Shown: positions 11,746 through 23,585, counted from the first letter of the stretch. The stretch: DNA of 64,000 nucleotides from Panicum virgatum (GCF_016808335.1 NC_053145.1:29275120-29339119); one strand, 5' to 3'. Numbers and translations: made by a program. Notes: generated by a model from the letters alone, not told the origin.

Positions 11746-12959
11746 ATGGTAAACACCAGGCGTGGTTCTGACCAGCAGGGGCAGAACAACCAGGGTCAGA
11801 ACACCCAGGGGACCGGGATCCCGATGCCGCCACCCTTGACTCCGGAGCAGTACTTCCAGCTCCAGATGCAGATGATGGCCACCCTGAACAACACTGTTCA
11901 GGCTCTTCAGCAGGCTCACACTCAGCCTCCGCCTCCTCCACCGTCGCAGCCTCGCGACAGGCGTGCTGAGTTCCTGAGGGGTCACCTGCCGATGTTTTCT
12001 CACACGTCCGACCCTCTTCAGGATGACGACTGGCTCCGTGCAGTGGAGCGTCAGCTGGACATCGCCCAGTGCGATGATCGGGAGCGAGTTCTGTACGCAG
12101 CAGGACAGCTGCGAGGGGCAGCTTTGGACTGGTGGGAGTCCCACCCAGTTCACGACCGCGAGGCTCTCACTTGGCTCCAGTTCAGGGAGCGTTTCCGCAG
12201 CCACAACGTCCCCGCGGGCGTTATGAAGATGAAGCAGGAGTTCCTTGCACTGAAGCAGGTAACCTTAAATATAATCATTCAGCGGTTTCTTTTGAGCTAA
12301 TACCCCTTGTTCTATCCTTAAGAATCTTGAGTTAATCTTTCGATATCTATCGGTCTTTGTCAAATCAGGGGACTATGTCGGTCACGGAGTATCGTGATCG
12401 CTTTCTTCAGCTGGCTCGCTACGCCCCTGCCGATGTTGCGGATGACCGCAAGAAGCAGGAGCACTTCATGGAGGGTCTTGAGGACTACCTCCAGTACGCG
12501 CTGCTCAACCTCCGCTTCGATGACTTCAACCATCTGGTTGACAGCGCGCTCAACACTGAGCGCAAGCACCTGGAGATGGAGGACAAGAAGAGGAAGTTTG
12601 TCCCCGTTGCTACCGGCAGCAACACTCGTCCTCGCCTCTAGCCGCCCCAGCAGTACCAGCAGCAGTACCGGCCTCCTCAGCAGTACCAGCAGAGGCCACC
12701 GCAGCAGTACCTGCCTCGACAGCAGCAGCAGGCAGGGCAGGGCCAGAGGTTACCGGCACCTTCGGCTCGTGCTCCACCAGCTCCACCGGCGCCGCAGGCT
12801 CCACGTCCGGCAGCTCCTACCGGATAGCAGGCTCAGGGACCCCCTCGCACCTGCTTTCACTGCGGCCAGCCGGGGCACTACGCCAACGCTTGCCCCCGGA
12901 AGGCGCAGGCGGGACAGCAGGGGCGCCCAGCTCAGCCCAGGGCGCCACTTCAGGGCAGA
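11746..12959 (+). pseudogene. B gag, with a 110-bp intron and two in-frame TAG codons
   Basis: ATG 11746 starts MVNTRRGSDQQGQ. The capsid-like part (LRAVERQLDIAQCDD, AALDWWES, LTWLQFRERF) runs to LALKQ at 12258. Reading resumes after 110 bp at GTMSVTEYRDRFLQLARYAP, a block continuous in related chromovirus gags, so 12259-12368 (GT...AG) is best read as an intron. A Gln/Pro-rich linker and one zinc knuckle, [14 protein letters not shown] (12852-12893), follow. TAG codons at 12639 and 12825 both sit in Gln-rich text and are probably former CAG. The frame then continues directly into pol, so gag-pol was one ORF. Gag would form the particle and bind RNA. Confidence 0.85.
12259..12368 (+). other. 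Probable spliceosomal intron in B gag
   Basis: AAGCAG|GTAACC at the donor and TCAAATCAG|GGGACT at the acceptor; 110 bp, AT/T-rich, not a multiple of three. Removal joins codon CAG to GGG and restores the LKQGTMSVTEY frame. Unspliced reading stops at 12298. Confidence 0.7.
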
Positions 12960-15900
12960 GTGAACCACGTGACGGCCGAGTCAGGGGCCGAGGCTCCCAA
13001 CATGGTTATTGGTACGTTCATGGTTAATTCATATCCAGCTACAGTGCTTTTTGATACTGGTGCTACGCATTCCTTCATTACTCAGTCTTTTGTCGAGCAT
13101 CATGGTATTCATACTAGCACATTAAAGAGGTGCCTGTTAGTATCTTCACCGGGAGGACAGTTGAGGTCTCACACTTACTGCCCGAGAGTCAGTGTTTCTT
13201 TGAGGGGAGTAGAGTTCTGTACTGATCTGATGGTGCTAGACACCAAGGGCATTGATGTCATTCTGGGAATGGAGACTCTGGCCAAGTGGGGAGTTCAGAT
13301 AGATTGTGCTCAGAGGACAGTCTTGCTATCAGCTTCCAGTGCCCAAGAGGTTGTTATCAGTGCAGTAGAGCCTTCGGGATTTCTTCATCAGATGGAGGCT
13401 AGACCCACGGACGGTATTCGCGTGGTGTCTGAATTCCCGGATGTCTTTCCGGATGATCTGCCAGGTATGCCGCCTGAACGCGCCATTGAGTTTTGTATTG
13501 ATCTCTTGCCTGGCACAGCTCCTATTGCAAAGCGGCCCTACCGTATGGCACCTATAGAGCATGAAGAAGTCAAGAAGACTATTGATGAGTTGCTAGCCAA
13601 GGGCTATATCCGTCGCAGCTTCTCTCCTTGGGCTTTTCCATTATTGCTGGTAGATAAGAAGGATGGCTCGAAGAGAATGTGTGTTGATTATCGGGAGCTG
13701 AATGCAGTCACTATCAAGAACAAGCATCCGCTGCCCCGTATTGAGGATCTCTTCGATCTGCTTCGAGGTGCTCGTATATTCTCGAAGATTGATCTTCGTT
13801 CGGGTTATTTTCAGCTGAGGATCCGTCCTGGGGATATTCCGAAGACGGCATTCACCTGCAAGTACGGGCTATATGAGTATACGGTCATGTCCTTCGGCTT
13901 GACTAATGCCCCGGCTTACTTCATGCATCTGATGAACATGGTTTTCATGGACTATCTGGATGTCTTCGTGGTGATTTTCATTGATGATATTCTGATCTTC
14001 TCCAAGACAGAAGAAGAGCATGAGGAGCATCTGAGACTCGTATTGCAGAGATTGAGAGAGCATCAGTTGTATGCCAAGTTCAGCAAGTGCGAGTTCTGGA
14101 TTGATGAGGTGCCATTCCTCGGTCATGTTATCTCTCAGGGAGGCATTGCTGTTGATCCGAGCAAGGTGAAGGATGTGCTCGAGTGGGAGATACCGCAGAC
14201 AGTGAAGGAAGTCAGGTCTTTCTTGGGCTTAGCTAGATATTATCGGAGGTTCATTGAGAATTTCTCCAAGATCGCGAAGCCTTTGACTTCCTTGCTAGAG
14301 AAAAATGTGGCTTTCGTGTGGACTGATGAGCGTCAGAGAGCCTTTGATGAGCTGAAGAAGAGGTTGACTACGGCGCCAGTCCTGACTCTGCCAGACCAGA
14401 CGAAGAGGTTCACGGTGTATTGTGATGCTTCGAAGGATGGTCTTGGGTGTGTTCTGATGCAGGAGGGCAGAGTGATTGCTTATGCTTCACGGCAGTTACG
14501 TCGGCATGAGCTGAATTATCCTACTCATGATCTTGAGTTAGCCGCAGTTGTGCATGCTCTGAAGATTTGGAGGCATTACTTGTATGGGCAGCGGTGTGAT
14601 ATCTACACTGATCACAAGAGCCTCAAGTACATTTTCACGCAGAATGAGTTGAACATGCGGCAGAGAAGATGGCTAGAGTTGGTCAAGGATTATGATCTGG
14701 AGATTCACTATCATCCGGGCAAGGCCAATGTTGTAGCAGATGCTCTGAGCAGAAGAAGTTATGTCAACATGGCCGTGGCTTTCCAGATGCCTCCAGAGTT
14801 ATGTGAGGAGTTCGAGCAGTTGAGTCTGGGCTTCTTGCATCATACCTCCAGTGCAGCGTTTGAGGCAGTACCGACTCTAGAGGCAGAGATCAGGCAGCAT
14901 CAGAAGGATGATGAGAAGCTGCAGGAGATTCGTGAGTTGCTCAAGAAGGGCAAGGCCCCACATTTCAGAGAGGATGATCAGGGTACTTTGTGGTACAAGA
15001 ACCGGATCTGTGTGCCAGATGTGAAGGATCTCCGGAAGTTGATTTTGAGTGAGGCCCATGATACAGCTTACTCTATTCATCCGGGCAGCACGAAGATGTA
15101 CTATGATCTGAAGGAACGTTTCTGGTGGTATGGGAAGAAGCGTTCAGTGGCAGAGTACGTGGCTATTTGTGACACCTGTCAGCGTGTCAAGGCTGAGCAT
15201 CAGAGGCCAGCAGGTCTATTACAGCCTTTGAAGATTCCAGAGTGGAAATGGGAGGAAATCACTATGGACTTCATTGTTGGATTGCCTCGTACTCAGAAAG
15301 GGTACAACTCCATATGGGTAGTAGTGGATCGTCTGACGAAAGTTGCTCACTTCATTCCAGTGAACACTACTTACTCCGGTGTCAGACTTGCGGAGTTGTA
15401 CATCTCTCGGATTGTCTGCTTGCATGGTGTGCCGAAGAAGATTATATCTGACAGAGGGTCTCAGTTCACTTCTCGTTTCTGGGAGCAGCTCCATGATTCG
15501 TTGGATACGAAGCTGCGTTTCAGTATGGCTTATCACCCTCAGACAGATGGGCAGACAGAGAGGACCAACCAAGTGTTGGAGGATATGCTGAGAGCTTGTG
15601 CTATTCAGTATGGTACTAGTTGGGATAAGTGCCTGTCATATGCTGAGTTCTCGTATAACAACAGCTATCAGGCCAGTCTGAAGAAGTCCCCCTTCGAGGC
15701 ATTGTATGGCAGAAAGTGCAGGACTCCTCTCTATTGGGATCAGATTGGTGAGAAGCAGCTCTTTGGCCCTGAGATCATAGATGATGCAGAGCAGATGGTT
15801 CAGGCTGTGCGAGAAAATCTGAGAATTGCACAGAGCAGACAGAAGAGCTATGCTGAGGGCAAACGGAGAGATCTGACTTTCAGTGTTGGTGATTATGTAT

Positions 15901-16316
15901 ACCTGAAGGTGTCTCCGATGAGAGGAATCCGCAGATTTAATGTCAAAGGGAAGTTAGCACCTCGGTATGTGGGCCCATTCAAGGTGCTAGAGCGGAAAGG
16001 CGAAGTTGCTTATCGCCTGGAGTTACCTCTCAGCCTCTCAGGGGTTCATGATGTCTTCCATATATCTCAGCTGAAGAGGTGTCTGCGAGTACCCGAGGAG
16101 CAGGCACCCCTGGATGGAGTCGATGTGCAGGAAGACCTGACTTATACTGAGCATCCGATGAAGATTTTGGAGACATCGGAGAGGGTTACCCGGAACAAGC
16201 GCATCAAGATGTGCAGAGTTCAGTGGAGTCACCACAGTGAAGCTGAGGCTACTTGGGAGCGAGAAGATGAGTTGAAGAAGACATATCCAGACCTCTTTGC
16301 TAGCCAGCCCAGCTAA
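12960..16316 (+). CDS. pol: B pol: protease-RT-RNase H-integrase-chromodomain
   Basis: Open for 1118 codons in the gag frame; position 12960 is a continuation, not a true start. Protease: [13 protein letters not shown] near residue 30. [25 protein letters not shown] and the catalytic FIDDIL near residue 340. RNase [11 protein letters not shown] and [11 protein letters not shown]. Integrase: an HHCC zinc site (H...H, CDTCQ) near residues 690-740, then TMDF, SDRGSQF and the Glu of QTERTNQ as D,D,E. The C-terminus carries a chromodomain-like block ([16 protein letters not shown]). It copies and integrates the element, and the chromodomain is thought to steer insertion to heterochromatin. No stop or frameshift is visible, so the enzyme part looks functional. 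Confidence 0.95.
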   Translation: MNHVTAESGAEAPNMVIGTFMVNSYPATVLFDTGATHSFITQSFVEHHGIHTSTLKRCLLVSSPGGQLRSHTYCPRVSVSLRGVEFCTDLMVLDTKGIDVILGMETLAKWGVQIDCAQRTVLLSASSAQEVVISAVEPSGFLHQMEARPTDGIRVVSEFPDVFPDDLPGMPPERAIEFCIDLLPGTAPIAKRPYRMAPIEHEEVKKTIDELLAKGYIRRSFSPWAFPLLLVDKKDGSKRMCVDYRELNAVTIKNKHPLPRIEDLFDLLRGARIFSKIDLRSGYFQLRIRPGDIPKTAFTCKYGLYEYTVMSFGLTNAPAYFMHLMNMVFMDYLDVFVVIFIDDILIFSKTEEEHEEHLRLVLQRLREHQLYAKFSKCEFWIDEVPFLGHVISQGGIAVDPSKVKDVLEWEIPQTVKEVRSFLGLARYYRRFIENFSKIAKPLTSLLEKNVAFVWTDERQRAFDELKKRLTTAPVLTLPDQTKRFTVYCDASKDGLGCVLMQEGRVIAYASRQLRRHELNYPTHDLELAAVVHALKIWRHYLYGQRCDIYTDHKSLKYIFTQNELNMRQRRWLELVKDYDLEIHYHPGKANVVADALSRRSYVNMAVAFQMPPELCEEFEQLSLGFLHHTSSAAFEAVPTLEAEIRQHQKDDEKLQEIRELLKKGKAPHFREDDQGTLWYKNRICVPDVKDLRKLILSEAHDTAYSIHPGSTKMYYDLKERFWWYGKKRSVAEYVAICDTCQRVKAEHQRPAGLLQPLKIPEWKWEEITMDFIVGLPRTQKGYNSIWVVVDRLTKVAHFIPVNTTYSGVRLAELYISRIVCLHGVPKKIISDRGSQFTSRFWEQLHDSLDTKLRFSMAYHPQTDGQTERTNQVLEDMLRACAIQYGTSWDKCLSYAEFSYNNSYQASLKKSPFEALYGRKCRTPLYWDQIGEKQLFGPEIIDDAEQMVQAVRENLRIAQSRQKSYAEGKRRDLTFSVGDYVYLKVSPMRGIRRFNVKGKLAPRYVGPFKVLERKGEVAYRLELPLSLSGVHDVFHISQLKRCLRVPEEQAPLDGVDVQEDLTYTEHPMKILETSERVTRNKRIKMCRVQWSHHSEAEATWEREDELKKTYPDLFASQPS

Positions 16317-16337
16317 ATCTCGGGACGAGATTTCTTT

Positions 16338-16351
16338 AAGGGGGTAGGGTA
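16338..16351 (+). other. Polypurine tract of B
   Basis: AAGGGGGTAGGGTA directly precedes the right LTR, after the conserved TCTCGGGACGAGATTTC text that C also has before its PPT. Confidence 0.85.
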
Positions 16352-19300
16352 TGTAACACCCTAATTTTAAATTCCAGTATTTAGTAATAAATTTAATTGG
16401 CTTTATTTAAATTTCTAAGGTTTATTGTGTTTAGCCGTGCATTTAATTTATTTTTGTTTCACAAAGTAATTAAAATTTGACTAGGTTTAAATTTTGTTGT
16501 GCATTCATGCTGGTGCATACTTTTATTTGAGTGTGGTTTGAATTCAAATTCATATTTGAATTCAAACTTTGTTTGAATTAGAAATAGAAAAGAGAGATAA
16601 AATAGAATTAGAAAGGGAACCCAAATCCTAGAGCTAGCCCAGCCCAACAGAACTCCGCGGCCCAACTCTTTCCGCGTCCGGCCCACACCACCCTTCCCTT
16701 TCCCTCAGCCCGCAGGCCAGCCCAGCGAGCCAGCGGCCCGTTTCCCCCGCTTCCCTGCTCGCCCCGCACGGGCCCGCAACCAGCAAGGCCGCTCCTCTCC
16801 CTCCTCGCGCGCCACCGGCCCAGCTCCGCGCCAGCGCCCTCCCTGCTCAGCTGTGTCGCACCGCACCGCCTGACAGCACGGCCTCGCCCGTCGGACCCAC
16901 CTGCCAGCTGCCCTCTCCGCGCATCACCCACACCCCGCTGACCGGCCTGGCCCACCTGCCAGATTCGTCTACCCGGCGCCGCGCTCGCGCAACGGCAGAG
17001 CCGTGATCCCTGCCGCGAATTGCGCCTGCCTTCCATCCCGGGCGCGCATACCAAGGCCGCCGCCGCCCTATAAGTAGCCCCCGTGACACCCCTGCACCCC
17101 ACCTCTCCAGTGCCGCCACCAGGGACCCCAACCGCACCCCTACACCTAGCTCCGCCGCAAAAGGGACCCCTGCGCCGCCGGCGAGCAATTCCGCCGCTCC
17201 ACCGTACCAGAGCCCCGTCCAAGAAGCACCACGGCTCCACCTCGACGATAGGATCTTCCCCGAGCCCGCTTCCCCGCTCCGGCCTCTGCAGCGGCCCTTC
17301 CTCCGCGAGCTCCGCGAGCCCCGCCGCTCGGGCACCGCCGACGACCACCCTGCGCGACATCCCCGACCCAATCCAAACCTCGGTGAGCTTCCACATCCCC
17401 TCAGGCCCGTTTTGTGCTAGTTTTGCTAGACCGTAGCCCCTGGAGAACCCCGAACGCGCCGCGCCGGCGAGCTCCGCCGCGCAGGGCCGCCGTCGACGCA
17501 GCGCGCCCCGCTACCAGCCTCCCCGAGGCCCGCTCAAGCCTCAGGTAGATCACGCATGTCGCGTAGATCATGCCCGACCCAAAACCCGCTCGGATTGACC
17601 CCCGGAGCGCCGGATTGGGCGTCTCCGGCGAGCCCTCCGCCGCGGAAGCCCCGTCGCCGGCGACTCCCGCCGCCGGCCGCTCGCCCTTTCGCCCTGAGCC
17701 GCTAGATCCCGAATCAACGGCCCCGATTAGAGTGTGGGCCGATCCGATCTGATCCGCCAGATCGCGATCTGACGGCCCAGAATCAAAGATACCGGTTCGG
17801 CCGGTACTTTTTGCTAAAGAGCCCTTTAGTTTTCCGAGATTCAACCCGCAGTCCTGTGCCATTCAAAAGTATTTCCAAATAGGTCCTGTTTTTAACGCTT
17901 AAGCCCCTGACCTTCTTAGAAATCGAACCCGCGGTCCAGAGTTGTAGTTTTTGCACGTTGGACCCTAGATCTTTAGTTTAATTACGTTTTAGCCATCGGT
18001 TTTTGCAGAAAACCCCCTGGAACTTAGTTTTTCTCGCAAATAAGCCCCTGAACCTTGTTTTAGGCCTAGTTTATGCGTTTTAGCTCCGTTTTTAGCGTTC
18101 TTTATATCCACGCGATCGTTGTAACGTGTAGAATAGTTTTAGCTTAGTTTTTCTTGCTGTTTTTATGTATTGATGTACTGTTTCTTAGTTTTTGTTAGTA
18201 TTTGCTTGTATGCTTATTATTGTGTATTGTTTTGGCCATGTGTTCGTGAGTAGACGCTGAGCTATCTGAGGAGCCCCAGTACCAGTACCCGGAGCAGCCG
18301 TCTTCGGAGCAGTTTGAGTAGCAGCCAGAGCAGTACGAGGAAGGCAAGTATAACATGAACAACCCATCACTTTTAAATACATTTTCATACTGCATTTTTA
18401 ATACTGTATGCCTATAAGGACATTCCTAGCCACTTTATATCCTTTATATATACCTTTGGGTTGCATTTTGGTTAGTTGTGCTAGGTTGCTGCGCTATAAC
18501 ACATTCTGGTCCTTTTTAATTAAATTGATTAATGGTTTACTTGAACTTAATTCTGAGAGTGGCCCTCTGTGTGGATGAGTGGCTCACGTCTCGTTAAAAG
18601 ATGGTTTTTGTAGAAACATGGTTTAGGGGGCCAGCACGGTGCTTAGTGCTTGGTTGGCCACTCTCCATAAGGACCGGTTCATAGAGCGACAACCTGGGAC
18701 AACAGCGCTACCACAAGGCTAGAATGGGATAGACTTGGCTTACTAATTAGGTCTTTTTGGTTTGGAGTAACTTACCTGCGGGGCAAGAGTAGTAAGCTTC
18801 AATGGTCCCTGCTCCTCCGGCTGGTCTGTGCTTGGATTGCGCTCCTGTGCTTGTACCCCCGTGAGGTGGGCCCCATCGTCGCTGACCTAACTCTCGCGGT
18901 TACGCCTTACCAACGAGATTCTTTGTAACGGCCTCGTAGTGAGTCGCTAGTCATCTCACCTAAGGAAGTGTGATGAACCTCTGGCGTAGCTCACGACTTG
19001 TGGGTAAAGATGTGCAACCTCTGCAGAGTGTAAAACTGGTATACTAGCCGTGCTCACGGTTATGAGCGGCCCAGATCCTCCTTTTGATTAGTGGGGTTAG
19101 CCCCTTCCGACGAGGGGGTGCCTCTCGGGGTTTACCTTGGTGGCTTGGTTTTAGTTTGGTTCTCAGTAGTAACATGTTTAATCTTGATTAATTACTATGT
19201 AACTGGGTTAATGGTAATTCATCAAACTGTAGTAAATAGCTTCAATAAAATTTTGCCAAGATTAAAAGCTAATGCAGTTGAGTCAGCCAACCTTAGAGCC

Positions 19301-19707
19301 TCATAGTTTGTGTTATACTTGTTGAGTACAAGTTGTGTACTCACTCTTGCCTCTTCTCTACTTTTTCCTCTTGGCTACGCTACTGCTGCTCAGTTCCTGC
19401 CGACACGAGGGAGTTCGTCCAGCGCTACCAGGACTACGAGGACTTCTAGGTGTTCGTCTCCCAGTCGACGTCCCTGTGGCGCCCTGCTTCAGCTTTCGGA
19501 GAGCTTTTATCGTATTTTGTACTTCGCTTCCGCTGTATCAGACATTTTGTCATTATTGTAATAAATAACATTCGTATTTCGATTTATTATGTCTTATTCG
19601 TGATATGTGCTATGATATAGTGTTCATTCTGTTGTATATACGTGTGACTTGATCCTGGCACGTATATGACTGCTTGGTTTATGTCCTTTTATAAACCGGG
19701 TGTTACA
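16352..19707 (+). repeat. Right LTR of B (3356 bp)
   Basis: TGTAACACCC to GGGTGTTACA, same length as the left LTR, offset by 8535 bp. It carries the same TATA box (17069-17076) and mini-ORF exons (18255-18343 and 19394-19449). It is followed by another PBS and leader instead of a TSD. Confidence 0.95.
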
Positions 19708-20302
19708 GAGTGGTATCAGAGCCGTATCGACTGTAGGACGAAGCCTAGATAGAACTGGTCGAGTTTTAGGACTTCTTCTCTCTAATCCTTGTCTGCTGAA
19801 ATTATTTTACTATTATACCCCTTGACTTCTTTGACTTTTACTCGTCTTGCCTTGATTTCTTTCTCTGAAGAATAGTTTTCGTAGATTTTGGCCTGAATCA
19901 GTCATCTGACCACCATGAGTATTAGCTAGGTGACCCTTTTATAATAATACGATAGCACGTTCTACGACGCGTTGTGTTAGTCGAGTCTTTTGCTAAACTC
20001 GACTAAGTTGTGAAAAATTGTCTGCTTGTTATTATGCTACATGTTTGATTTGGATTTTTGACTGATTGCATAGCTTAGTTGTTTAAATTTGTTTAAAGAA
20101 AATCACTCAGGTGTTAAAGATAACTAATTAATAAAATGAGTTAGATCGTTGGGGGCAAAACAGTCAACTCTATCCTGTCTACTTTAACATGGCTGAGTCT
20201 TTTTCCGCAAAGAGTTATCATATCCATCTGAATTTATTCCTGCAATATCCTTACTCGTGAAATCTTTTGTCCAAAATCAGATGGTGAACACCAGGCGTGG
20301 TT
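19708..20302 (+). repeat. Truncated second copy of the B leader and gag start
   Basis: It matches 11173-11767 at the same 8535-bp offset, including the PBS (19711) and gag ATG (20281), with one noticed difference (GTGAAC for GTAAAC). Identity stops abruptly after AGGCGTGGTT, 22 bases into gag, where a RIRE2-like LTR fragment begins. The structure is therefore LTR-interior-LTR-partial interior with no third LTR. Confidence 0.92.
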
Positions 20303-21024
20303 GGGACCCACCGCCATTTACGGCACCTCGGACGTGGTAAAAGCTAGAACCACCCCGGGCGATGCCCCGGGGTTGACCATGGTCTCCCCAGACCAGGAGG
20401 GGCCTCAGGACGACCCCAGAGGTCACCACATGGCCGCACTCGTGTACCCTGGACGTCCCTAGGGACACCCCGGGCATGCGTGGAATAGACGGAAGGCCCC
20501 GGGACGCCCCGGGACAAGAAGACCCACTAGTCAGTGTCCACGGCCACCCCTGGCACTCAGGGGTACCTCCGGAGTGACCCTGGACGGCTCTGACACTGGC
20601 GGGATCCCAGAAGCCTACTGTGGCAGGCCCGACAGGACGCCTGCCCACCGGACAGGGGCAGGGTAGCCTGGAAGATGGCGCCCACCATGCAAAGGGTGCG
20701 TTCACACAAGTTAGAGAAGCAATAGAGAAGGCATATATAATCTATAAATAGAAGGATCCCAGGACATGTAAAGGGACAGATCCTTTTAGGACCTAACTCA
20801 GACACAGGTTTCGGGCTTGGACTTTCCAACTCGGGATTATCAAAGAACCAATCACAACACACACATGACGCAGGGTATTATGCCTCCGGACGGCCTGAAC
20901 CTATCTAAAAACCACCGTCTCAACTCGCTTCCTTAAGGGAGATCCTTGCATGGTTTATACCCCTGGCCGAATCTCTAAACGGGGGTTCCCACGAATCCCT
21001 GCTAGTGGTAATCATCCACCGTCA
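20303..21024 (+). repeat. Truncated LTR end of a RIRE2-like (Tat-lineage) gypsy element
   Basis: A GC-rich repeat region (CCCCGGG, GACGCCCCGGGAC) leads to TATAAATA (20743). Then come GCAGGGTATTATGCCTCCGG and CCTGAACCTATCTAAA, the text typical of the 3' half of RIRE2-type grass LTRs. It ends GCTAGTGGTAATCATCCACC followed by GTCA at 21024. The 5' end is lost at the junction with B, and no interior follows. Confidence 0.6.
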
Positions 21025-22119
21025 GTGACCTTAAAAAAATACTCTCGGAGGCGGGCACTATTTTGAACCGCCTCAGTTAATGCCTACGATTAACTAAGGT
21101 GGTCATTTTTCATTAATCGAGACGGTTATAAAAAACCGCATCGCAAAATCGATTAACAGAGACGCATGCCTTAAAATGTCCGCCTTGGTTAATAGGCATT
21201 AACCAAGGCGGTTGTTTTAACATAAATGTCTTGAAAAATATGTTAACCGAGGCGAGCGTCGTAAATCAACCGCCTCGGTTAACCAGGCCCAGACCACACA
21301 GTCCATTTACGTGTGCTAACTGCCTGGGCCGGATAGTCCGGCGGACTGTCCGCTAGTTCAGAAGTCCGAATTTTTATGACTTTGGATGTCAGAACATATT
21401 TTTTACTTCGGTCGTTCGAAATTTTACAGGCGGACGGTCCGCCCCAGGCTGTGCGGACCATCCGCCAGCAAAACCCCTTGTCTTGGATCGAAGGGGCGGA
21501 TGGTCCGACCCTGTAGAGCGAACGGTCCACCATATATCTTTTGACCACAACGCTATAAATCCACACTCGGCCCGCCTACCGCTTTCAAACTCTCTCTCTC
21601 TCTCTCTTCTCCTGCGTGGGGCCGGCTCCCTCCCCTCCCTCCACTCCATCCACAGCCGCAGCAGGGAGGCAATGAGGTGGCGGCGCGTCCCCCGCTCCTA
21701 TGGCGGGATCTGATGGCGGCACGTCCCCTCCCTTCGAGCGGCGAGATCCGGCGGTGGCGCTTCCCCTCCCTCCGAACTGCGAGATCCGGCGGTGGCGTGC
21801 GAGCGGCGGGATGCGGTGGCCTGCGTGGGGTGGCAGCCTCTGTTCGCGTCCGGCAGCGGCGTGGGGTAGTGGTGCCGGATCTGGCGACTGCGGGGCCGGA
21901 TCTGGCGGTGGCAGGACGCGGTGGCGGCGGGATCCGGCGGCAGCCGATGTGCTTGGTGGGCTTTTTCCCTTTTTTAATTTTTCATCTGATTAACCGATGC
22001 GGGCAATACAACAACCTCAAAAAATAGGTCATTTACCGTGATATTTACTCCAAAGCGGTTGGGGTTACCCGCCTCAGTTAATGGTTTTTGACCGCCTCGA
22101 AAAATATTTTATGTAGTAG
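21025..22119 (+). mobile_element. Degenerate non-autonomous CACTA-like DNA transposon
   Basis: Subterminal repeats of GAGGCGG / CCGCCTC(G/A)GTTAA type occur many times at 21050-21285 and again at 22065-22100, in both orientations. The right end reads ...TATGTAGTAG, whose complement, CTACTACATAAAATATTT, is a decayed CACTACTA-type terminus; the left end is more eroded. The interior holds GCGGACGGTCCGC-like repeats (21330-21530), a TC microsatellite (about 21590-21607) and a GC-rich block (21660-21960). No transposase is present. Strand is arbitrary. Confidence 0.6.
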
Positions 22120-22647
22120 TTTTAAAAGGGAAAAATTGTAGCATCTAACATGTCACATAATTAAATTATGAAACTATATTCATAATAGATCTAATTATTT
22201 TCATTGAACATTCAAAATATTATTCATAATAGATCTAATTATTCTCATTGAACATTCAAAATATTAACCTTTTTTCTATAAATTTGATCAAATTTAGAAC
22301 AGTTTGACTTAGAACAAATCGAAATACATTACTTTTCAGAACAGAGAGATTATCTCCTTAACATATTTCCCTAATTCTTTAGTTCTCACCAATATACTAC
22401 TGCAAAAATTACCGACTCATTATTAATATATTGCCTCTCACTTGTCAAACACTCACCGGAGCAGACCGCCTCCACCTTTTCTATGAGCAGGTTGGTGCAC
22501 ACCCTCCCCTCGCACGTCGATGTCAGTCATCACGGAGGCTAACGCCGGTGCGTACGAGCGGACTGCAACAACGGAAGGCTGCAAGCCCGGGCACAGCAGC
22601 GCGCTGATTGTTGAAATTTGAGTAGTTTTTTGGACAATAAAATATTT
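22120..22647. other. Unassigned AT-rich DNA with a 44-bp tandem duplication
   Basis: 22178-22221 and 22222-22265 are consecutive near-identical 44-bp units. The GC-richer part at 22455-22600 has an open minus-strand frame of about 50 codons that I do not recognise. This is the sequence into which C inserted; tattt (22643-22647) would be the left TSD of C. Confidence 0.5.
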
Positions 22648-22684
22648 TGTCACATCCAGTTTTAAAGATAAAATTGAGTGCATA

Positions 22685-22710
22685 GCTATATATATATATA
22701 TATATATATA
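22685..22710. repeat. (TA)n microsatellite in the C 3' LTR
   Basis: GCTATATATATATATATATA-type run; the homologous position near 54436 in the other C LTR reads CATAGCTTTATGTATGCC. Confidence 0.9.
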
Positions 22711-22876
22711 TGTCAGGATTAAGTTTCATACATATAGAGATATTATAAGTGAATAATTAGTAACAGTATCACGTAAAAGAGAAATACAACAATTGAAAGA
22801 CTATTAGAGTTATACAGCTTATCCTGGAAACGAAGGCATCAAATTTCACAGGCAATCGACTGGAGGTTGCGTACGC

Positions 22877-23585
22877 CTAGAACTCAGCATCATCTTCGAA
22901 AGACTTCACAGCAACTTTTTCTTCTGAACAGCAGTAAGCAAGGGTGAGTACATTTATGGTTGGTACTCAGCAAGGCCACAAGAAATAACCAGAATGTGAT
23001 TTATATCCATCTTTAAGTTTATTAATCATGTGAGGGTCCAAGCCGCTCTTGACCGTGAGCACGGCTAACCGGTTAGTTTTAACTCTGCAGAGGTTGTACA
23101 CTTTCACCACAATTCGCGTAAAAGTTCCGAAGAACTTTGAACCCAACCACGCATGTGCTAGCTAGGTACAATACCACACTTTCAAGGTGTGATTGCATAG
23201 GGACACTACGAGGCCTTTACAAAGAATTCCTATATATAAGTGCTGGTCCCTGCAATTGCAGTCCCTCAAAAGACATAGCTTCCTTCACCTTCTCTACCAC
23301 ACAAGCCAAAACACCACCAAACGAGCCACCCCAACACCTCATATAGTTCATCTAATTAATCAGCCAAGACCAAAGCCATATAGTATTGTGGTTGTACTGT
23401 TTTCCAGGGTGGTTCTCCATGTTCCAATTAAACATAATATTCTTGTAAATAAAGCGTAGATAGAAAGATGGTTACGGTCATTTGCCTTTCACCAATGAAA
23501 AGCTACTCTTACTACTCTTCAGCTCTTGCTCACTTGGAATCCTTGATTCTTCAAGCTTCAACAACGATCCTTCTACTCGAAGCAA
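22877..23585 (-). other. Candidate spliced mini-ORF inside the C LTR (exons 23585-23486, 22923-22877)
   Basis: On the minus strand an open frame with LEESRIPSEQELKSS ends at AAAG|GCAAAT (23486). After 562 bases a TTACTGCTGTTCAG acceptor leads in phase into EKVAVKSFEDDAEF and TAG (22877-22879). Exon 2 is 47 nt, the same length as in H. In the other C LTR the donor is GAAAGT where this one has GCAAAT; both derive from GCAAGT by single changes, which is the B donor. That copy also shows a synonymous change in exon 2 and one TAA in exon 1. Confidence 0.45.

Larger units (their letters stand above)
7817..19707 (+). mobile_element. Element B: Tekay/Del-like chromovirus (Ty3/gypsy), nearly intact
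   Basis: Two 3356-bp LTRs flank a 5.2-kb interior with a tRNA-Met-type PBS, gag-pol ending in a chromodomain, and a PPT. I noticed only four differences between the LTRs, all transitions, so insertion is recent. Only two in-frame TAG codons interrupt gag. The left flank is gccctc; no matching TSD follows the right LTR because a second copy of the leader (19708-20302) continues there. Chromodomain, PBS and TGTAACACCC ends place it in the Tekay (Del) lineage. Confidence 0.93.

Noticed and set aside
22455..22600. Short open minus frame as a host exon
   Set aside because: About 50 codons, no domain recognised and no flanking exon evidence.
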